Source: Strongyloides papillosus (Eukaryota; Nematoda; Chromadorea; Rhabditida; Strongyloididae). Taken from it: 64,000 nucleotides of DNA. How positions within the stretch are numbered: the stretch's first letter is position 1; the number at the start of each line of letters is the position of its first letter. The position numbers and the translations under genes were made by a program. The notes under the pieces are model-generated. The model did not search any database. It was not told where the DNA came from and was given only the letters and a program-made list of their open reading frames with translations. Of the stretch, positions 1 through 10,321 are shown in pieces. The stretch spans positions 1 to 64,000 of the forward strand of contig SRSI01000022.1 in NCBI GenBank assembly GCA_005656395.1, read 5' to 3'.

Positions 1-1
1 A

Positions 2-91
2 AGACGCCCTAACTCCAAGATTACCTACCATGCCCATATCACCCAGGTGAAGTTAGCTAAAGGAGATGGAAAATTTTGGGTGGAGGAATAA
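2..91 (+). CDS. C-terminal tail of a retroelement polyprotein (partial)
   Basis: Frame 2 is open from the window edge to TAA at 89-91 (29 codons). The end reads YHAHITQVKLAKG, which resembles the extreme C-terminus of Ty3/gypsy integrases, where a short beta-strand module ends in a His-Ile-x-x-Leu/Val-Lys pattern. The rest of the gene lies left of the window. It faces the minus-strand element A that starts at 255, so two elements converge here. With 29 residues the family assignment is only an inference. Confidence 0.3.
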   Translation, partial: RRPNSKITYHAHITQVKLAKGDGKFWVEE

Positions 92-254
92 GAAAATGAA
101 TACTATCTATATAAATTTGAATAAAATGTCTCTTTTATTATAATTTATTGTCTATAAAATAAGTTGAATTTTAGAAATAAATTAGCCTTGAAAATATATT
201 TAGGTGTATTTTCTTCTAGATCAATTGTATCAACACAGGGAGGCCAATAAAACC

Positions 255-3200
255 TTATAAATTTACTATATCATCCAAATATATGTAGCAATCTGGTATG
301 TTGCTAAGGACTTTGTCCATTATATCTTGAAACTTATCTGGTGATCCAGTAAGTCCCATAGGCATTACCTTATATTGGTAAATTCCTCTATGTGTAACAA
401 AAGCAGCAATACGCCTGCTATGTTCATCGAGAGGTATTTGATGAAATCCTTGTTTCAAATCAAATACGCTGTAGTACTTATGACCACTAGCTTCTTCAGT
501 CAATCTATCTATCCGTGGGATAAGATGTGACTGTTGTTTTATAAGCTTATTAATAGCTCTGAAATCGACGACAAAACGCCATTTCATGTCTTTCTTTCGT
601 ACTAATACGACTCTAGAAAGGTAAGGAGATCGACTATGTTCGATCATCCCCTTTTCAAGCATGTCTTCGACCTGCTTATCAATTTCAATCTCAATCTCTC
701 TCGACCTACGACCAGGCCGAATACGTTGAGGTAATTCAGATGTGGCTAACTCAATATTGAGACGCTCATCACCATTATAAAGACCAGCATTTCCATCATA
801 TTCGAAAAATGCGGTACGATTATTCCATATAATATCTTGTAACACCTCTTTTGCCTTCGGAGAAAGAGTACAATTTGTCCAAGAAATGGAATCCATTAGT
901 TGCTCTCTAGTAAGAGGAGCATGACTCTCAGGATAGTTGGGTAAGGAATCTTCCCAAGCGGCATCTTCTGGGATTATTTCATCACCAGAGATCCGTATAG
1001 TATTATCATCTACTTCTTCAATAGAATGTAGATTACCAATTTCAGTATTAGCGGGTATTAATACAGTATTTGATCCATGATTTTGAAGAATCACGGCAAA
1101 TTTATTATCAATTACAGGACCTGTCTGATAGTAGGTCATAATGTGATCACTACCCTTCCAACGAGGGTTACTCACAAATAAACAATTAATTTTTTCATGG
1201 GATGGAATTGCATGTACATCGGCATGAATTACTTTTGTTGTTCTAGGAGGAACACGTACCTTAGAAGCCGTCTTGACGGGTACGTTGGTAATAGATGGCA
1301 TACTATGATTAAATCGAATAGTTAGTTCATCACCAAAAATTCGATGTAATCCAGGGATACCAATAATTATATCATATGATAACTTGTCCACTATGTGAAA
1401 TTCAAGTTGTTCTCGTTTATTATTTGCTTCTACATAAATTCTAGAAGCCCCGCTAAAAACGAGTTTGTCATTATTTGTTACTGTTGCAGCTTTTAACGAT
1501 GGTTTTACCATAGTTTTATGTGTACTAGGTATGAGATTAAATGCATCTTGACTAATGACATTTAAGGAAGCACCAGTATCAACAAGTGCATCGAATTTAT
1601 TTGATCCGATATTAATCGAAATCACAGGTAATTTTACCATTGAATCAGAATTACGAATATTCTGTACTACCCCATAACGGGATACTCGAATAGGAGTTGT
1701 TGTAAGCGGTCGTGCTTCAGAAATCGTCCTTAATTGATGAGTGTATGGGATCTCATTGTTAGAAGAAGAACCATAACGTTTTCTCAAAGTTTCAGCAGTT
1801 TTATTAAAACTGTATTTAACCAAAATTGCAGTGATTAATGTTAATGCACTAGCAATAGAATTAGGCATTTCTGTTATTGCCTCATCAACATATAGTTGAT
1901 ATATTTTTTTAGCCCATTCGATCATGGACAATCCCTTCTCTGATTTGTTATCAGTAGTGGGAATGTTGTTTAGACACGGCGATGAGGATGCTCGTGATTT
2001 TATCACAGCAATCTGTGATTCACAACGAGTAAGCTCCGTACGTGTTAAATCAGTTAGACTTTGTGTCTTAATTAATTGTAGATGGCATTGTGCCTCTTTA
2101 TTAGCACATTCGTTTAACGCATGTACATTGGATGATGAATTCTGCTCTTGCTCGTCATCATTCTCTAATTCGGTATTCTCTAATTGAGAAATACGATTAT
2201 TTATTGCAGCTAACTGTTCGGTTAGAGCAGCTTCCTGGTTTTTATAAACCGTTATTTGGGATTCATGAGAATCTATTAATGTTTTAGCTTCGGATAATTT
2301 ATTGTCCTTATCCTCAATTGCTATATTAAGACGATTAACGTCTGATTTTAACTCATCTAAATCTTTAAGACAAGTATCCTTATCTATATTACAAGATTTT
2401 AAAGCTTTACTAGCTTTATCACGTTCTCCACGTAACGCGTTATTTGCCGTCTTTAGCTTATTGAGTTTGGTGTTACAATCCTCAATCTCACTATTAAGAC
2501 GTTTTATTTCATCCTTCCAGTTGTCTTCACATTCCTGGCGGATTCTATTTTCATCAGTCAAAGCATTAGAGACTGTTTTTATGTCTTCGGAAAGGGATTT
2601 GGCCGATTCCTCAGTCATTGATCGCAAAGTCGTCCGATGACGATCTTCAGAATCACGAAGTTGCTCGGAAAGCATGTTATTTGCTCGCCTTATTCGTTCT
2701 ATTTCCGATCGTAGGTCAGATATAGTACTTGTACTCTCTTTTAAGAGAGTCTTCGTCTTTTCTAATTCTTCTTCACAGGTTTTCAATGAAGATTTAATTT
2801 TCTGATAACCAGATGTGGTTGATGATACTTTTAAACTATCAACAGATGCAGCTTTTAAGGCAGCATCATTATTAGATTTTGTTGCTTTCGAAGGAACACT
2901 AACATCCGTTGGTGTCTTAATCTTTGAAGCAGAAACATTTGTACCGTGTGAAACAATTTGTACAATATGTGGTCGCTCTGTTAACATCACAACAGGCGCC
3001 TTAGTCGATGAGACTATTTTGCTAGGATGAGGATCCATAGGTACTGTCTGTGAAACAGAACTAAGTTTATCACATCCAGCTTCATACATAGCATGCTTAG
3101 CTCGTATGTTCTTTAAAGAGGTATCAACATTATGTGTACCTGTTGAAACTTCTTCCGCGAAAGTTTCATTGCGTCCTGATAAATGGACAAGGTGGCTTCC

Positions 3201-3545
3201 AGTACAGGAAAATGCTGGAGCCTTTTTATCAAAGTAATGTTCGACATTACTGTCGGGGTCTACAAAGACGTTGCCAAGGCGATAGCCACTAGCAAACACG
3301 TCTAAAGCTACACATTTGGTATCAACAGATACTAATGTAACTTGTTTTGCCTTTTTAGCGTCATAGATGTTCTGAAGATACAATCGAGGAAATTCAGAAG
3401 GTGCAAATCGACAAATACCAAGGGGTTGACAACCACCGAATTGTATAAGCATACATATCATTAACATACAGATTGTTAATGTATTTAGTTTAAAGTCGTT
3501 GATCATATTTTTGATCTCTTTAATAGAATGCATTATAACATTCAT
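255..3545 (-). CDS. Element A pol: signal/TM segment, coiled coil, second TM, retropepsin, partial RT
   Basis: 1096 residues. Residues about 20-38 are strongly hydrophobic (NTLTICMLMICMLIQFGG), like a signal peptide or membrane anchor. Residues about 45-250 are Cys-containing and Ser/Thr-rich. About 250-465 form a long heptad-rich coiled coil (repeated Leu/Glu/Lys with NALRGERDKAS-type stretches). A second hydrophobic segment lies near 561-578 (IASALTLITAILVKYSF). The retropepsin follows, with the catalytic triplet in ALVDTGASLNVIS near residue 653. RT starts near 990 with KWRFVVDFRAIN, continues through YYSVFDLKQGFHQIPL and ends just after IYLDDIV. The start codon overlaps the gag stop as ATGA, which suggests stop-restart translation. 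What is seen: domains, motifs and truncation. What is inferred: that the N-terminal half is membrane-inserted. Nothing in ordinary gypsy pol corresponds to it. Confidence 0.85.
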   Translation of the reverse strand: MNVIMHSIKEIKNMINDFKLNTLTICMLMICMLIQFGGCQPLGICRFAPSEFPRLYLQNIYDAKKAKQVTLVSVDTKCVALDVFASGYRLGNVFVDPDSNVEHYFDKKAPAFSCTGSHLVHLSGRNETFAEEVSTGTHNVDTSLKNIRAKHAMYEAGCDKLSSVSQTVPMDPHPSKIVSSTKAPVVMLTERPHIVQIVSHGTNVSASKIKTPTDVSVPSKATKSNNDAALKAASVDSLKVSSTTSGYQKIKSSLKTCEEELEKTKTLLKESTSTISDLRSEIERIRRANNMLSEQLRDSEDRHRTTLRSMTEESAKSLSEDIKTVSNALTDENRIRQECEDNWKDEIKRLNSEIEDCNTKLNKLKTANNALRGERDKASKALKSCNIDKDTCLKDLDELKSDVNRLNIAIEDKDNKLSEAKTLIDSHESQITVYKNQEAALTEQLAAINNRISQLENTELENDDEQEQNSSSNVHALNECANKEAQCHLQLIKTQSLTDLTRTELTRCESQIAVIKSRASSSPCLNNIPTTDNKSEKGLSMIEWAKKIYQLYVDEAITEMPNSIASALTLITAILVKYSFNKTAETLRKRYGSSSNNEIPYTHQLRTISEARPLTTTPIRVSRYGVVQNIRNSDSMVKLPVISINIGSNKFDALVDTGASLNVISQDAFNLIPSTHKTMVKPSLKAATVTNNDKLVFSGASRIYVEANNKREQLEFHIVDKLSYDIIIGIPGLHRIFGDELTIRFNHSMPSITNVPVKTASKVRVPPRTTKVIHADVHAIPSHEKINCLFVSNPRWKGSDHIMTYYQTGPVIDNKFAVILQNHGSNTVLIPANTEIGNLHSIEEVDDNTIRISGDEIIPEDAAWEDSLPNYPESHAPLTREQLMDSISWTNCTLSPKAKEVLQDIIWNNRTAFFEYDGNAGLYNGDERLNIELATSELPQRIRPGRRSREIEIEIDKQVEDMLEKGMIEHSRSPYLSRVVLVRKKDMKWRFVVDFRAINKLIKQQSHLIPRIDRLTEEASGHKYYSVFDLKQGFHQIPLDEHSRRIAAFVTHRGIYQYKVMPMGLTGSPDKFQDIMDKVLSNIPDCYIYLDDIVNL

Positions 3546-4669
3546 TTCGCCATCATTGTGGCATTTATCATGCGTAGGTTCAATCGTATAACCTTACCAT
3601 GTTTTTGATGTTTAGTTTTTATACTATTTTTATTATAACCAGATGATTGGTTATTATTAGGTTTATAGTTCATACCAGAACTAGTAGTATTATATGAAGT
3701 TACAGGCTTATTAGCCGGTTTCGACGCAGAATATCGGGATTGATGTCCCTTATTATTATGTGTACCAGATGATGACTGGTGATTATTTTTAATATAACCG
3801 CTAGAGTTATTTTTTACAAATGGTTTCTTTGTATTATCAAATTTCAAATTCGATTGTTTATTGTTTGACACATTATTATGTTTATTTATGTGTTTAACAT
3901 TATTTTTAAAATTATTGTTATTAGTATTATTTGCTTTCTGGGAAGCTTTATTTAATTTAGATTGGAAACGTAGCTGTGTGTCTACGTATGTGGCTATGAA
4001 TTCATCATATTGCAATTCATAAAGGTTTTTTGTGGAATTATTTTCCCGGAAGATTGGATGCAATCCTCTTGTGAACAAATAAAATTGTTCACGTCTCAGA
4101 TCAGGTTTGTCCTTCAGGAACTCTGAAGGCTGATTAGTAGCAAATCTTCTACGAAGATAATCATTAAATTTCTTGGCGAATGTGGAAACATCCATAGCAT
4201 TCTCCATTGGTGGACGAGCATTAAATTGCTCTAGGCGATTCATGCCTTGACTTTCAAGTACCAACTTGATGTCGTTTAAGATTTCAGGCAATGTGAAATC
4301 ATATTGTTTATTTCCTTTAGTAGCATCGGACTTTCTCTCGACGGCTATGTGTCGAGCATGTGCTATTTTACTATCTCTTGGTATAAGATAGTCAATGTGA
4401 CGTCCTGCTATGCGATCAAGCATAGGGATTTCGTCATCAGTGATGGCTAATTGTCTTATAGCCGTCATGCAATCACTTATAAAAAGTGTAAAGCTAGTAA
4501 GGGACTTACCCTTGAACTGATAAAAGGCCCCATGCGATTTCGCACGGAGGACCATATCAAATAAAGCATTATAGCTTCTTGTTGAACCCAGATTGTCACT
4601 AACTTGTGCACGTACATCTGGTAAATCGACGATGGCATCAGAACCCAAATCTTGTAATAGTTTGGTCAT
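3542..4669 (-). CDS. Element A gag, main part
   Basis: 375 residues from the first ATG after an in-frame TAA at 4787-4789; the same frame is open upstream to that TAA, so this is most likely the body of one gag gene with the 4787-5290 ORF. The first 230 residues are a helical retrotransposon gag-like region (FAKKFNDYLRRRF, RREQFYLFTRGLHPIFR). The C-terminal 120 residues are Asn/Lys/Ser-rich and low-complexity, probably nucleic-acid binding in place of zinc knuckles, none of which are present. The stop TGA overlaps the pol ATG by ATGA, a layout known from elements that translate the second frame by termination-reinitiation. Confidence 0.75.
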   Translation of the reverse strand: MTKLLQDLGSDAIVDLPDVRAQVSDNLGSTRSYNALFDMVLRAKSHGAFYQFKGKSLTSFTLFISDCMTAIRQLAITDDEIPMLDRIAGRHIDYLIPRDSKIAHARHIAVERKSDATKGNKQYDFTLPEILNDIKLVLESQGMNRLEQFNARPPMENAMDVSTFAKKFNDYLRRRFATNQPSEFLKDKPDLRREQFYLFTRGLHPIFRENNSTKNLYELQYDEFIATYVDTQLRFQSKLNKASQKANNTNNNNFKNNVKHINKHNNVSNNKQSNLKFDNTKKPFVKNNSSGYIKNNHQSSSGTHNNKGHQSRYSASKPANKPVTSYNTTSSGMNYKPNNNQSSGYNKNSIKTKHQKHGKVIRLNLRMINATMMAK

Positions 4670-4786
4670 TCTGGCCTTCTGTCTTTGAAGTAAACCATCA
4701 TAGTCACTGGGACTATATTTTAAGGTTTCAACTTGATCACTTTTAAGTTCGTCAAGTATTAATCTGACAACATTGTCAAGATCGAC

Positions 4787-5290
4787 TTATCTTTTAGTTC
4801 TGTTCAACGGAATTGTAGATTCCATTGCAGATTTAGACGTTACCGGATTGGTAATCTTATTGATCAAGTTATTGAAACTAGATCTCATTTTGCTACCTTT
4901 ATTAGAAGAAGCAAAAACATTGGTGCCTTCGAGACTATCTCCATTTGGTGGCGCACTTGCCTTTGGAGATGTCATTGAGGACATTAAGGTTTGCCTGGCT
5001 TCCTCGGAGAGGCCTGGCTCGGCTCGTAAGTGAGCAAAAAGAGGGTGCTGGGCATCCTTGGAGAGGCCTAGCTCGGCTCGTGAATGAGCAAGAAATGGGT
5101 GCCGGGCATCCTTGGAGAGGCCTAGCTCGGCTCGTGAATGAGCAAGAAAGGGGTGCTGGGCATCCTTGGAGAGGCCTAGCTCGGCTTGTTTAAAAGCATT
5201 GATGAGTGGTACTCCAGGTACCAAATCGTTTGAATCATTACCCAAACGATTGTTTGCCTTTACCGGCGTGCTGCTACTACGAAGAGACAT
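4787..5290 (-). CDS. Element A gag N-terminal part, with 18-residue tandem repeats, ended by TAA
   Basis: 167 residues ending in TAA (4787-4789); the frame then stays open into the gag body. Residues about 35-90 hold 3-4 copies of an 18-residue repeat of the form AELGLSKDAQHPFLAHS. ATG at 5290 is the first in the frame after the leader. The TAA may be a disabling mutation or a recoding site; one copy cannot tell. No known function of the repeats is recognised. Confidence 0.65.
   Translation of the reverse strand: MSLRSSSTPVKANNRLGNDSNDLVPGVPLINAFKQAELGLSKDAQHPFLAHSRAELGLSKDARHPFLAHSRAELGLSKDAQHPLFAHLRAEPGLSEEARQTLMSSMTSPKASAPPNGDSLEGTNVFASSNKGSKMRSSFNNLINKITNPVTSKSAMESTIPLNRTKR
4998..5190 (-). 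repeat. 54-bp tandem repeat inside element A gag
   Basis: Three to four in-frame units of 54 bp, recognisable on the plus strand by the recurring phrase ggagaggcctagctcggct. Units differ at only a few bases, so the array is young. It stays in frame, as expected if the Gag protein was functional when the array expanded. Confidence 0.85.
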
Positions 5291-5747
5291 GAGTGAACGG
5301 TTATGATGCAGAAATGCACAATAGAAAATGATAATTTTTGTATGAATGTCGCTTATTTATTCTCTATATTTTTTCATCCGAAAAGAGGCTGGATTTGTCT
5401 AAAAATGTAATTATCAATGTAAAACAAGTTACATTGAATTAAAATAATTGTCTAAGTATTAAGGCCATTCGTAATTGTGTTTTTTACGATTGTAAATAGG
5501 CGCATTATAATAGATCAAATTGTTAAAATTTTCTAAAAAATAATTGTAAAGTAGTAAGGTTGTTTATAATTGCATATTTCTATACAATTTCGTTAACAAC
5601 CATTATTATAGTATTAGTATGTCATTTTTTGTTGCATTCAACAAAAAATGATTGTATAGAACTAACCTGTTTATGTTGAATTTAATTGTCATTCATTTTT
5701 TATTTGAATCACTTGCATCGATGAATCGTGCAAGGCTGCGACATGGT

Positions 5748-5759
5748 TCGGTGGAACCT
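5748..5759 (-). promoter_or_regulatory. Possible primer-binding site shared by elements A and B
   Basis: AGGTTCCACCGA (minus strand) immediately follows the proposed LTR end. The identical 12-mer follows the 5' LTR of element B at 26051-26062. It does not start with TGG, as a PBS complementary to a tRNA CCA end would, so priming may use an internal tRNA region. The role is inferred only from position and conservation. Confidence 0.35.
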
Positions 5760-5941
5760 CCATATAAGCTTTTTTAACGAGGTGCTATCCTCGGGTGATA
5801 TGAAACGAAATATATAAATAAACCTTTTATTAATAGAACCTCGGTACAATATATTCTATGTTCAATTATCTGACATATAAAGTGAATTTGTCTTGGTATT
5901 TATATAGGTTTTTTTGAGTAACGCCTTCTGGGGGCGTTACA
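5760..5941 (-). repeat. Candidate 5' LTR of element A
   Basis: On the minus strand it begins TGTAACGCC, contains a hairpin made of GTAACGCC and its complement, a TATATAAATA promoter-like box near 5900 and an AATAAA-type signal. It ends at TTATATGG, directly before the motif AGGTTCCACCGA that also follows the 5' LTR of element B. There is no second copy in the window, so the boundaries are inferred. The interval 5291-5747 between it and gag is non-coding leader. Confidence 0.45.
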
Positions 5942-6038
5942 TTTACATTTATTAAACTAAAAAATTAGCAGTTTTAAAAAACTATTTACTTCAAATAATT
6001 ATTATTTCCACAAATAATATAAAAAGATCCCGAAGACA

Positions 6039-6120
6039 GCCTTGATGCCAGAGTGGTTAATGGGACAGACTTGAAATCTGTTGGGCTCTGCCCGCGTAGG
6101 TTCGAATCCTGCTCAAGGCG
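6039..6120 (+). tRNA. tRNA-Ser(UGA)
   Basis: 82 nt. Acceptor stem GCCTTGA/TCAAGGC, anticodon stem ACAGA/TCTGT with loop CTTGAAA (anticodon TGA), long variable arm as in type II tRNAs, and T-arm GGTTCGAATCC. G6120 is the discriminator. Confidence 0.93.
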
Positions 6121-6455
6121 TTAATTTTTCTATTTTGTTAAAGTATTTTACCATAAGTATTAAATATATAAAGAATTTTTGTTATTATGTTTCTTAGTCG
6201 TAAAACAATTATTTAACTTTTACTATAATAGTATTATTTTTAAGAATAACAAAACAGTACACAGAAATTTTCTATCTAAAAACTTTTATTATATTATATT
6301 AATTATAATTGAGAGTATTTTAATCACACTATATATTTATTGAGAAAGTTATTATAGTATATAGAGAAATATCAAAAGTAGTAGACAATAAATGAAAAAT
6401 TTTATATTCTAAAAAATGTAATTGACTCTTCCAATTATAATAATTTGAAAAAGAA
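6121..6455. other. AT-rich spacer, no gene seen
   Basis: Only short, stop-filled frames and A/T runs lie between the two tRNA genes. Confidence 0.6.
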
Positions 6456-6528
6456 AGCCCTCCAGGGGGCTCGAACCCCTGACCGTTAGATTAAAAGTCT
6501 AACGCTCTACCAACTGAGGTAGGAAGGC
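6456..6528 (-). tRNA. tRNA-Lys(UUU)
   Basis: Acceptor GCCTTCC/GGAGGGC with one G-U pair, anticodon stem around loop CTTTTAA (anticodon TTT), and T-arm AGGGGTTCGAGCCCCCT. The discriminator position reads T, which is unusual. Confidence 0.88.
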
Positions 6529-7739
6529 TACGGTGAGGGCAACTTTCTTCTCCATAAAACATTTTACCAAACTGACTAAACTTCATCAACCTCTATTAAT
6601 ATTCACTAATGTTATTTTAGTTGTTTAATAAATTTTATGGCTATATAGATGTATTTTTAATAAAATAATGAATATTAATTTTAATTAGATGAAATATTTT
6701 TACATCTATTTAGTTTAATTTCCATTTAACTTATTATCTACATTTATACCTTATTTTAAAAACGTACTGGTATTTTAAAATTACAAAATAGTTTATTACG
6801 ATATTTGTTGTGAATGACAACTTCGATGACAATTCTAATGACTTTGCGGCTATAAAAAAGTAATTTTTACCGATGTTAGTTAGTTTTTAAAATAAAAGTT
6901 TCTATATTGTCATTTTTTTTATTTTATAAAAATGGATGAACTTAACAATATTACAAACAATAACAAAATATAGAAAAAAAACTTTATAAGATCTATCAAA
7001 TAATTAAATCAGGGTAGTATTTCGCAAAGAGTTATAAAATATTATTTCCCGTGACTTTAAAAAATTGAACACACATAAGAAAAAGATTAGCAAATGAATG
7101 AAAAAAAAATAACCATAGATATTCTCTTATTTAATTTAAATTTTTCATAGTAGATTTTTTAAATTTTTAGAAGAAAATTGATTTTGTTTTAAAACATTAG
7201 TGGGAATTCTAAAAATTATATTTTAAAAAAAATTATTCCTTTAAGTAAAAATTGAAATTGAGTTTGTTATTTATACATTAGTAACAATAATATTGTAGAA
7301 AAAGTTCTTTATCATATACTGTTTTTGTCACTTCGTAATCGAATTAATAAAGTGTATTTATTAATCTTTTTATTTTTATAAAGCTTCTACAAACCAATTT
7401 AAAAGAATTTTTTCGTATTTTTTTATTTGAATAGTAAAAAAAAGTAATTAGCATATGAATTGTTATATTACAAAAGTAAAAAATATGTTTTTTTAAGATT
7501 CATATAATTGAAACTGCTTTAAATATTATTATTCTCCAAAATATTTATATTTAAAAAATGATAGTTAATTAAAAAATTTATTTATATAAAAAATTAACTT
7601 ATTTTACATTAAGAGTATGAAAAGAGTTATTTATATTATCATGTTGATAAAAGTTTCATAAAAAAAAGTTCTATCATGATAATTTTTTCATTAAATTATC
7701 AAAAATACTTTTATTCAATATTGCTTTACAACATTTAGG
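6529..7739. other. AT-rich, no gene; diverged duplicate of 10600-11190
   Basis: No coding signal. Several stretches (such as the run ending in attcaatattgctttacaac near 7712) have counterparts in the same order in 10600-11190, upstream of the Leu-type tRNA. An old segmental duplication is the simplest reading. Confidence 0.4.
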
Positions 7740-9165
7740 ACCAATCTTTAGAGTATGGGTCCCCTTCATGTATATCGTAAAATATGTCATTTTTTTGGCA
7801 GTAAAAAGTATTTATGTAATAGAAATGAATAAAAAACTATATCTAGTAGCATTTAGTAGTATTTGCAGCAAATTTTTTTCGCATTATTTGTGTTTCTGAG
7901 TATCATTAGGTTGTCGCAAAAGTTCTGTCGTATTTTTACGATCATTTTTAGTCATCAAAAAAATATAATTATAATTGATATAAAATTGAGCTATTATAAT
8001 AATTAGATAGTACCACTTCTTAACTTTATAATTCGTATGATCACAAGTTGTTACACAGTCTATGCTACATTTTCTTTTGCTAAACATGGATGTGGTCAGA
8101 AGTCATTTTTGACACTGCATTTTCTAAGAGCTTCAACTAAGACATATGACAACTGATGCTTTCAAAAATTTTTGTGTAGCATTGGGGAAAGATGTAGTAG
8201 ATGCGGTAACTATGTAAAGATCGTTTTCAAAATTCCAAGACAAAGAAACGAATCTTGAAAATGAAGCATGCATTTGTATGGTTTCAGCTTCGAATGAAGA
8301 GTTTTTGAGATTCTATGATTTCTAAACTACTTTTAATAACGTCTATTGTAAAATTCTATTAAAATTAAACAAAAAAATCCTAGAAAAAATTATGAAATTC
8401 GAAAAATGACAAAAATGTTGTTCTTCAAAATAACGACATGTGACATTGAAGACTCGAAAAATTCTGGATAGGAGAAGTTATGAATTACTCTCGCACACAA
8501 CATATTCTCCAGATGTTTTTCTTTCTAATCACTATCTACCCTTATCACTACATAACTTCTAGGACGGTAGATACTTCACTAAAGTTGGTGAGGCAAATGT
8601 TGGTTTTTTCGAAACTTTCTTCAAAAAGGATGGGAAATTCTTCACATCTGGGATCGATAAAGTGTCTAATAAATGGAGACTAGTTGTAGATTATATTTAA
8701 TAAAATATTGTAAATTAGACATATTTCTTATTAAAATTACAATCATTTAAAAATTTCGTAAAAAATACGACAGAACTTTTGCGACAACCTAATATTTTGC
8801 CTACAATAATAAGTTGGTGTTTTTTTAAATCTTTATTTGTTTGTACAACCAATTTTTTTGGCCAGTTTGTTTTTTTAGCAGTAAGCTATTGTACTATTGT
8901 GTTTTTAAAGCTGTTTCGCAAATTTGTTGTTAAGTTAGTTTTTTTTAAATTTTTTACCAAAATATTTTATTATTTTAATAAAAATAATAAGATTTATTTG
9001 TAATTATTTAAATTTCTTTTGTCATAATTTTATGAATTTTTTGAAGATAGTACATTATTTTCGTTAATATTTTGTTAAAGCTTAAGCGTTGCATTCACTA
9101 ATAGGCATTGCTGTCGTTAATCACCTCATATAGAAGATAGAGTTAAATAGTAAACGAAACTAACT
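7740..9165. repeat. Dispersed repeat family, copy 1 (interrupted by a mariner)
   Basis: The left part (aatctttagagtatgggtcc onward) and right part (cattgctgtcgttaatcacc) recur in order and uninterrupted at 43680-44005. The mariner at 7906-8792 therefore inserted into a pre-existing repeat. No ORF of the repeat is recognised. Confidence 0.7.
7906..8792 (+). mobile_element. Mariner-family element, dead
   Basis: About 35-bp perfect to near-perfect terminal inverted repeats, TTAGGTTGTCGCAAAAGTTC at the left and its complement at the right. The interior keeps scraps of plus-strand transposase: the first part near 8088 (methionine-aspartate start, MTTDAFKNF) and the C-terminal end near 8630 (FTSGIDKVSNKWRLVVD). 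It is broken by many TAA/TGA stops and a large internal deletion (887 bp against about 1.3 kb for a full mariner). Confidence 0.85.
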
Positions 9166-10135
9166 CATTAATACAATTTTATGTTAATGAATTGCTTGAA
9201 AGTTATCTAGTAAATCTTTGTTTATTATTGATGCAGTGAGACTACATCTTTTTATTATTGTGAACTGATATAAATGAAATTTAAATAAAGTAATTGATAT
9301 ATTTTGAATATGAATTTTAAATATTATTTAAATTAGTATCTTATTATACTTTATATAAGTCTTGTAATTTTTAAAAAGGGTACATAAAATTTTAAAGTTA
9401 TTATTATGTTTATGTCATGAACCAAAAAGATCAACTAGTAAACTTTATTTTTATTGGTATGTGTACATAAAAAAAACGTACAATAAACAATAGCATATAA
9501 TAATATAATAATTATATATATTTTTTTTAAGTTAAGTTGATAGTTTACTTAGACTTTTTATCATTTTTAAATTTTACGTACATTTGTATATTGTTTACTG
9601 ACTTTTAACTTCTTTTAATTTAAAAAAAATGCACTTTAAAATTTTTTGAAAATTTAAATTCTTAAAAATAGCTTATCATTAGTTCTAATATGTTTTTATT
9701 ATATAAAAGATATTTTTAAAACATCTAAGGTTTAAACATTTAAATAAGAAGGTTCAACAAATGTAAAAGATCTTTTTACTGCCAAATTCCTTTTTTTCTA
9801 TCAAACCCTTTATTTTTTTTATAAAATATCTCGTTTTACATAATTTTTATTTATTTAAAATAAAAAAAAATTCTAGAAATTTTCCTTTATTAAAGTTTTA
9901 AAAACATTTTTAAATTTACAAAAATGACAGAAAAAACAATATTATTTATTCATAATTAATCTTAACAATAATAAAATATTGTTTTATCACATTTACTATT
10001 TAAAAAGTTAGAAAGAACGTATTCTTAAGATACTTTATATTTACTTATGGATAGAAAAAGTCGTTTATATGTACTTTTTTGACGATTTTTCAACAAAATA
10101 ATTTTAGTTGTAAGAAGAAAATTTCTCCACGCCCA
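9166..10135. other. AT-rich, no gene seen
   Basis: Homopolymer-rich sequence without supported frames. The last 100 bp before the tRNA-Val gene match the 100 bp before the Leu-type tRNA at 11292 (aaaagtcgt...aattttaattg pattern). Confidence 0.5.
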
Positions 10136-10209
10136 GGTCGTATGGTGTAGTCGGTTATCACGTCTGCTTTACACGCAGAAGGTCGCCGGTTCGAACCCGG
10201 CTATGGCCA
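10136..10209 (+). tRNA. tRNA-Val(UAC)
   Basis: 74 nt. Acceptor GGTCGTA/TATGGCC, anticodon loop CTTTACA (anticodon TAC), T-arm GCCGGTTCGAACCCGGC. Lies 113 bp from an inverted tRNA-Val(AAC). Confidence 0.92.
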
Positions 10210-10321
10210 GCTTTTTTGAAGTATTTTACACAAAAATCAAACAATTTTTACCTTAAAAGAATGAATTTCAAAAAGCGATTTGATTTACAACAAAATAAAT
10301 TTAACAATTTATCAAAAAAAA

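Larger units (their letters stand above)
255..5941 (-). mobile_element. Element A: Ty3/gypsy-type LTR retrotransposon, 3' truncated
   Basis: On the minus strand the order is candidate 5' LTR (5941-5760), primer-site-like motif, leader, gag (5290-3542, one in-frame TAA) and pol (3545-255). Pol has protease and RT fingers/palm but stops directly after the YLDD box; RT thumb, RNase H and integrase are missing. Sequence 92-254 shows no homologous continuation, so the 3' half was lost by deletion or by insertion of the neighbouring element. No 3' LTR is in the window. The pol product carries an unusual membrane and coiled-coil region ahead of the protease. Confidence 0.8.

Noticed and set aside
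1924..3030. Three plus-strand ORFs opposite element A pol
   Set aside because: They mirror the coiled-coil and protease-upstream region in antisense; composition is that of shadow frames.
255..3545. Coiled-coil part of element A as an inserted host gene
   Set aside because: The frame is continuous with protease and RT and shares the ATGA junction with gag, so it is better read as part of the element.
7884..8087. 67-aa minus-strand ORF at the left mariner end
   Set aside because: Covers the inverted repeat and non-coding flank; no conserved motif.
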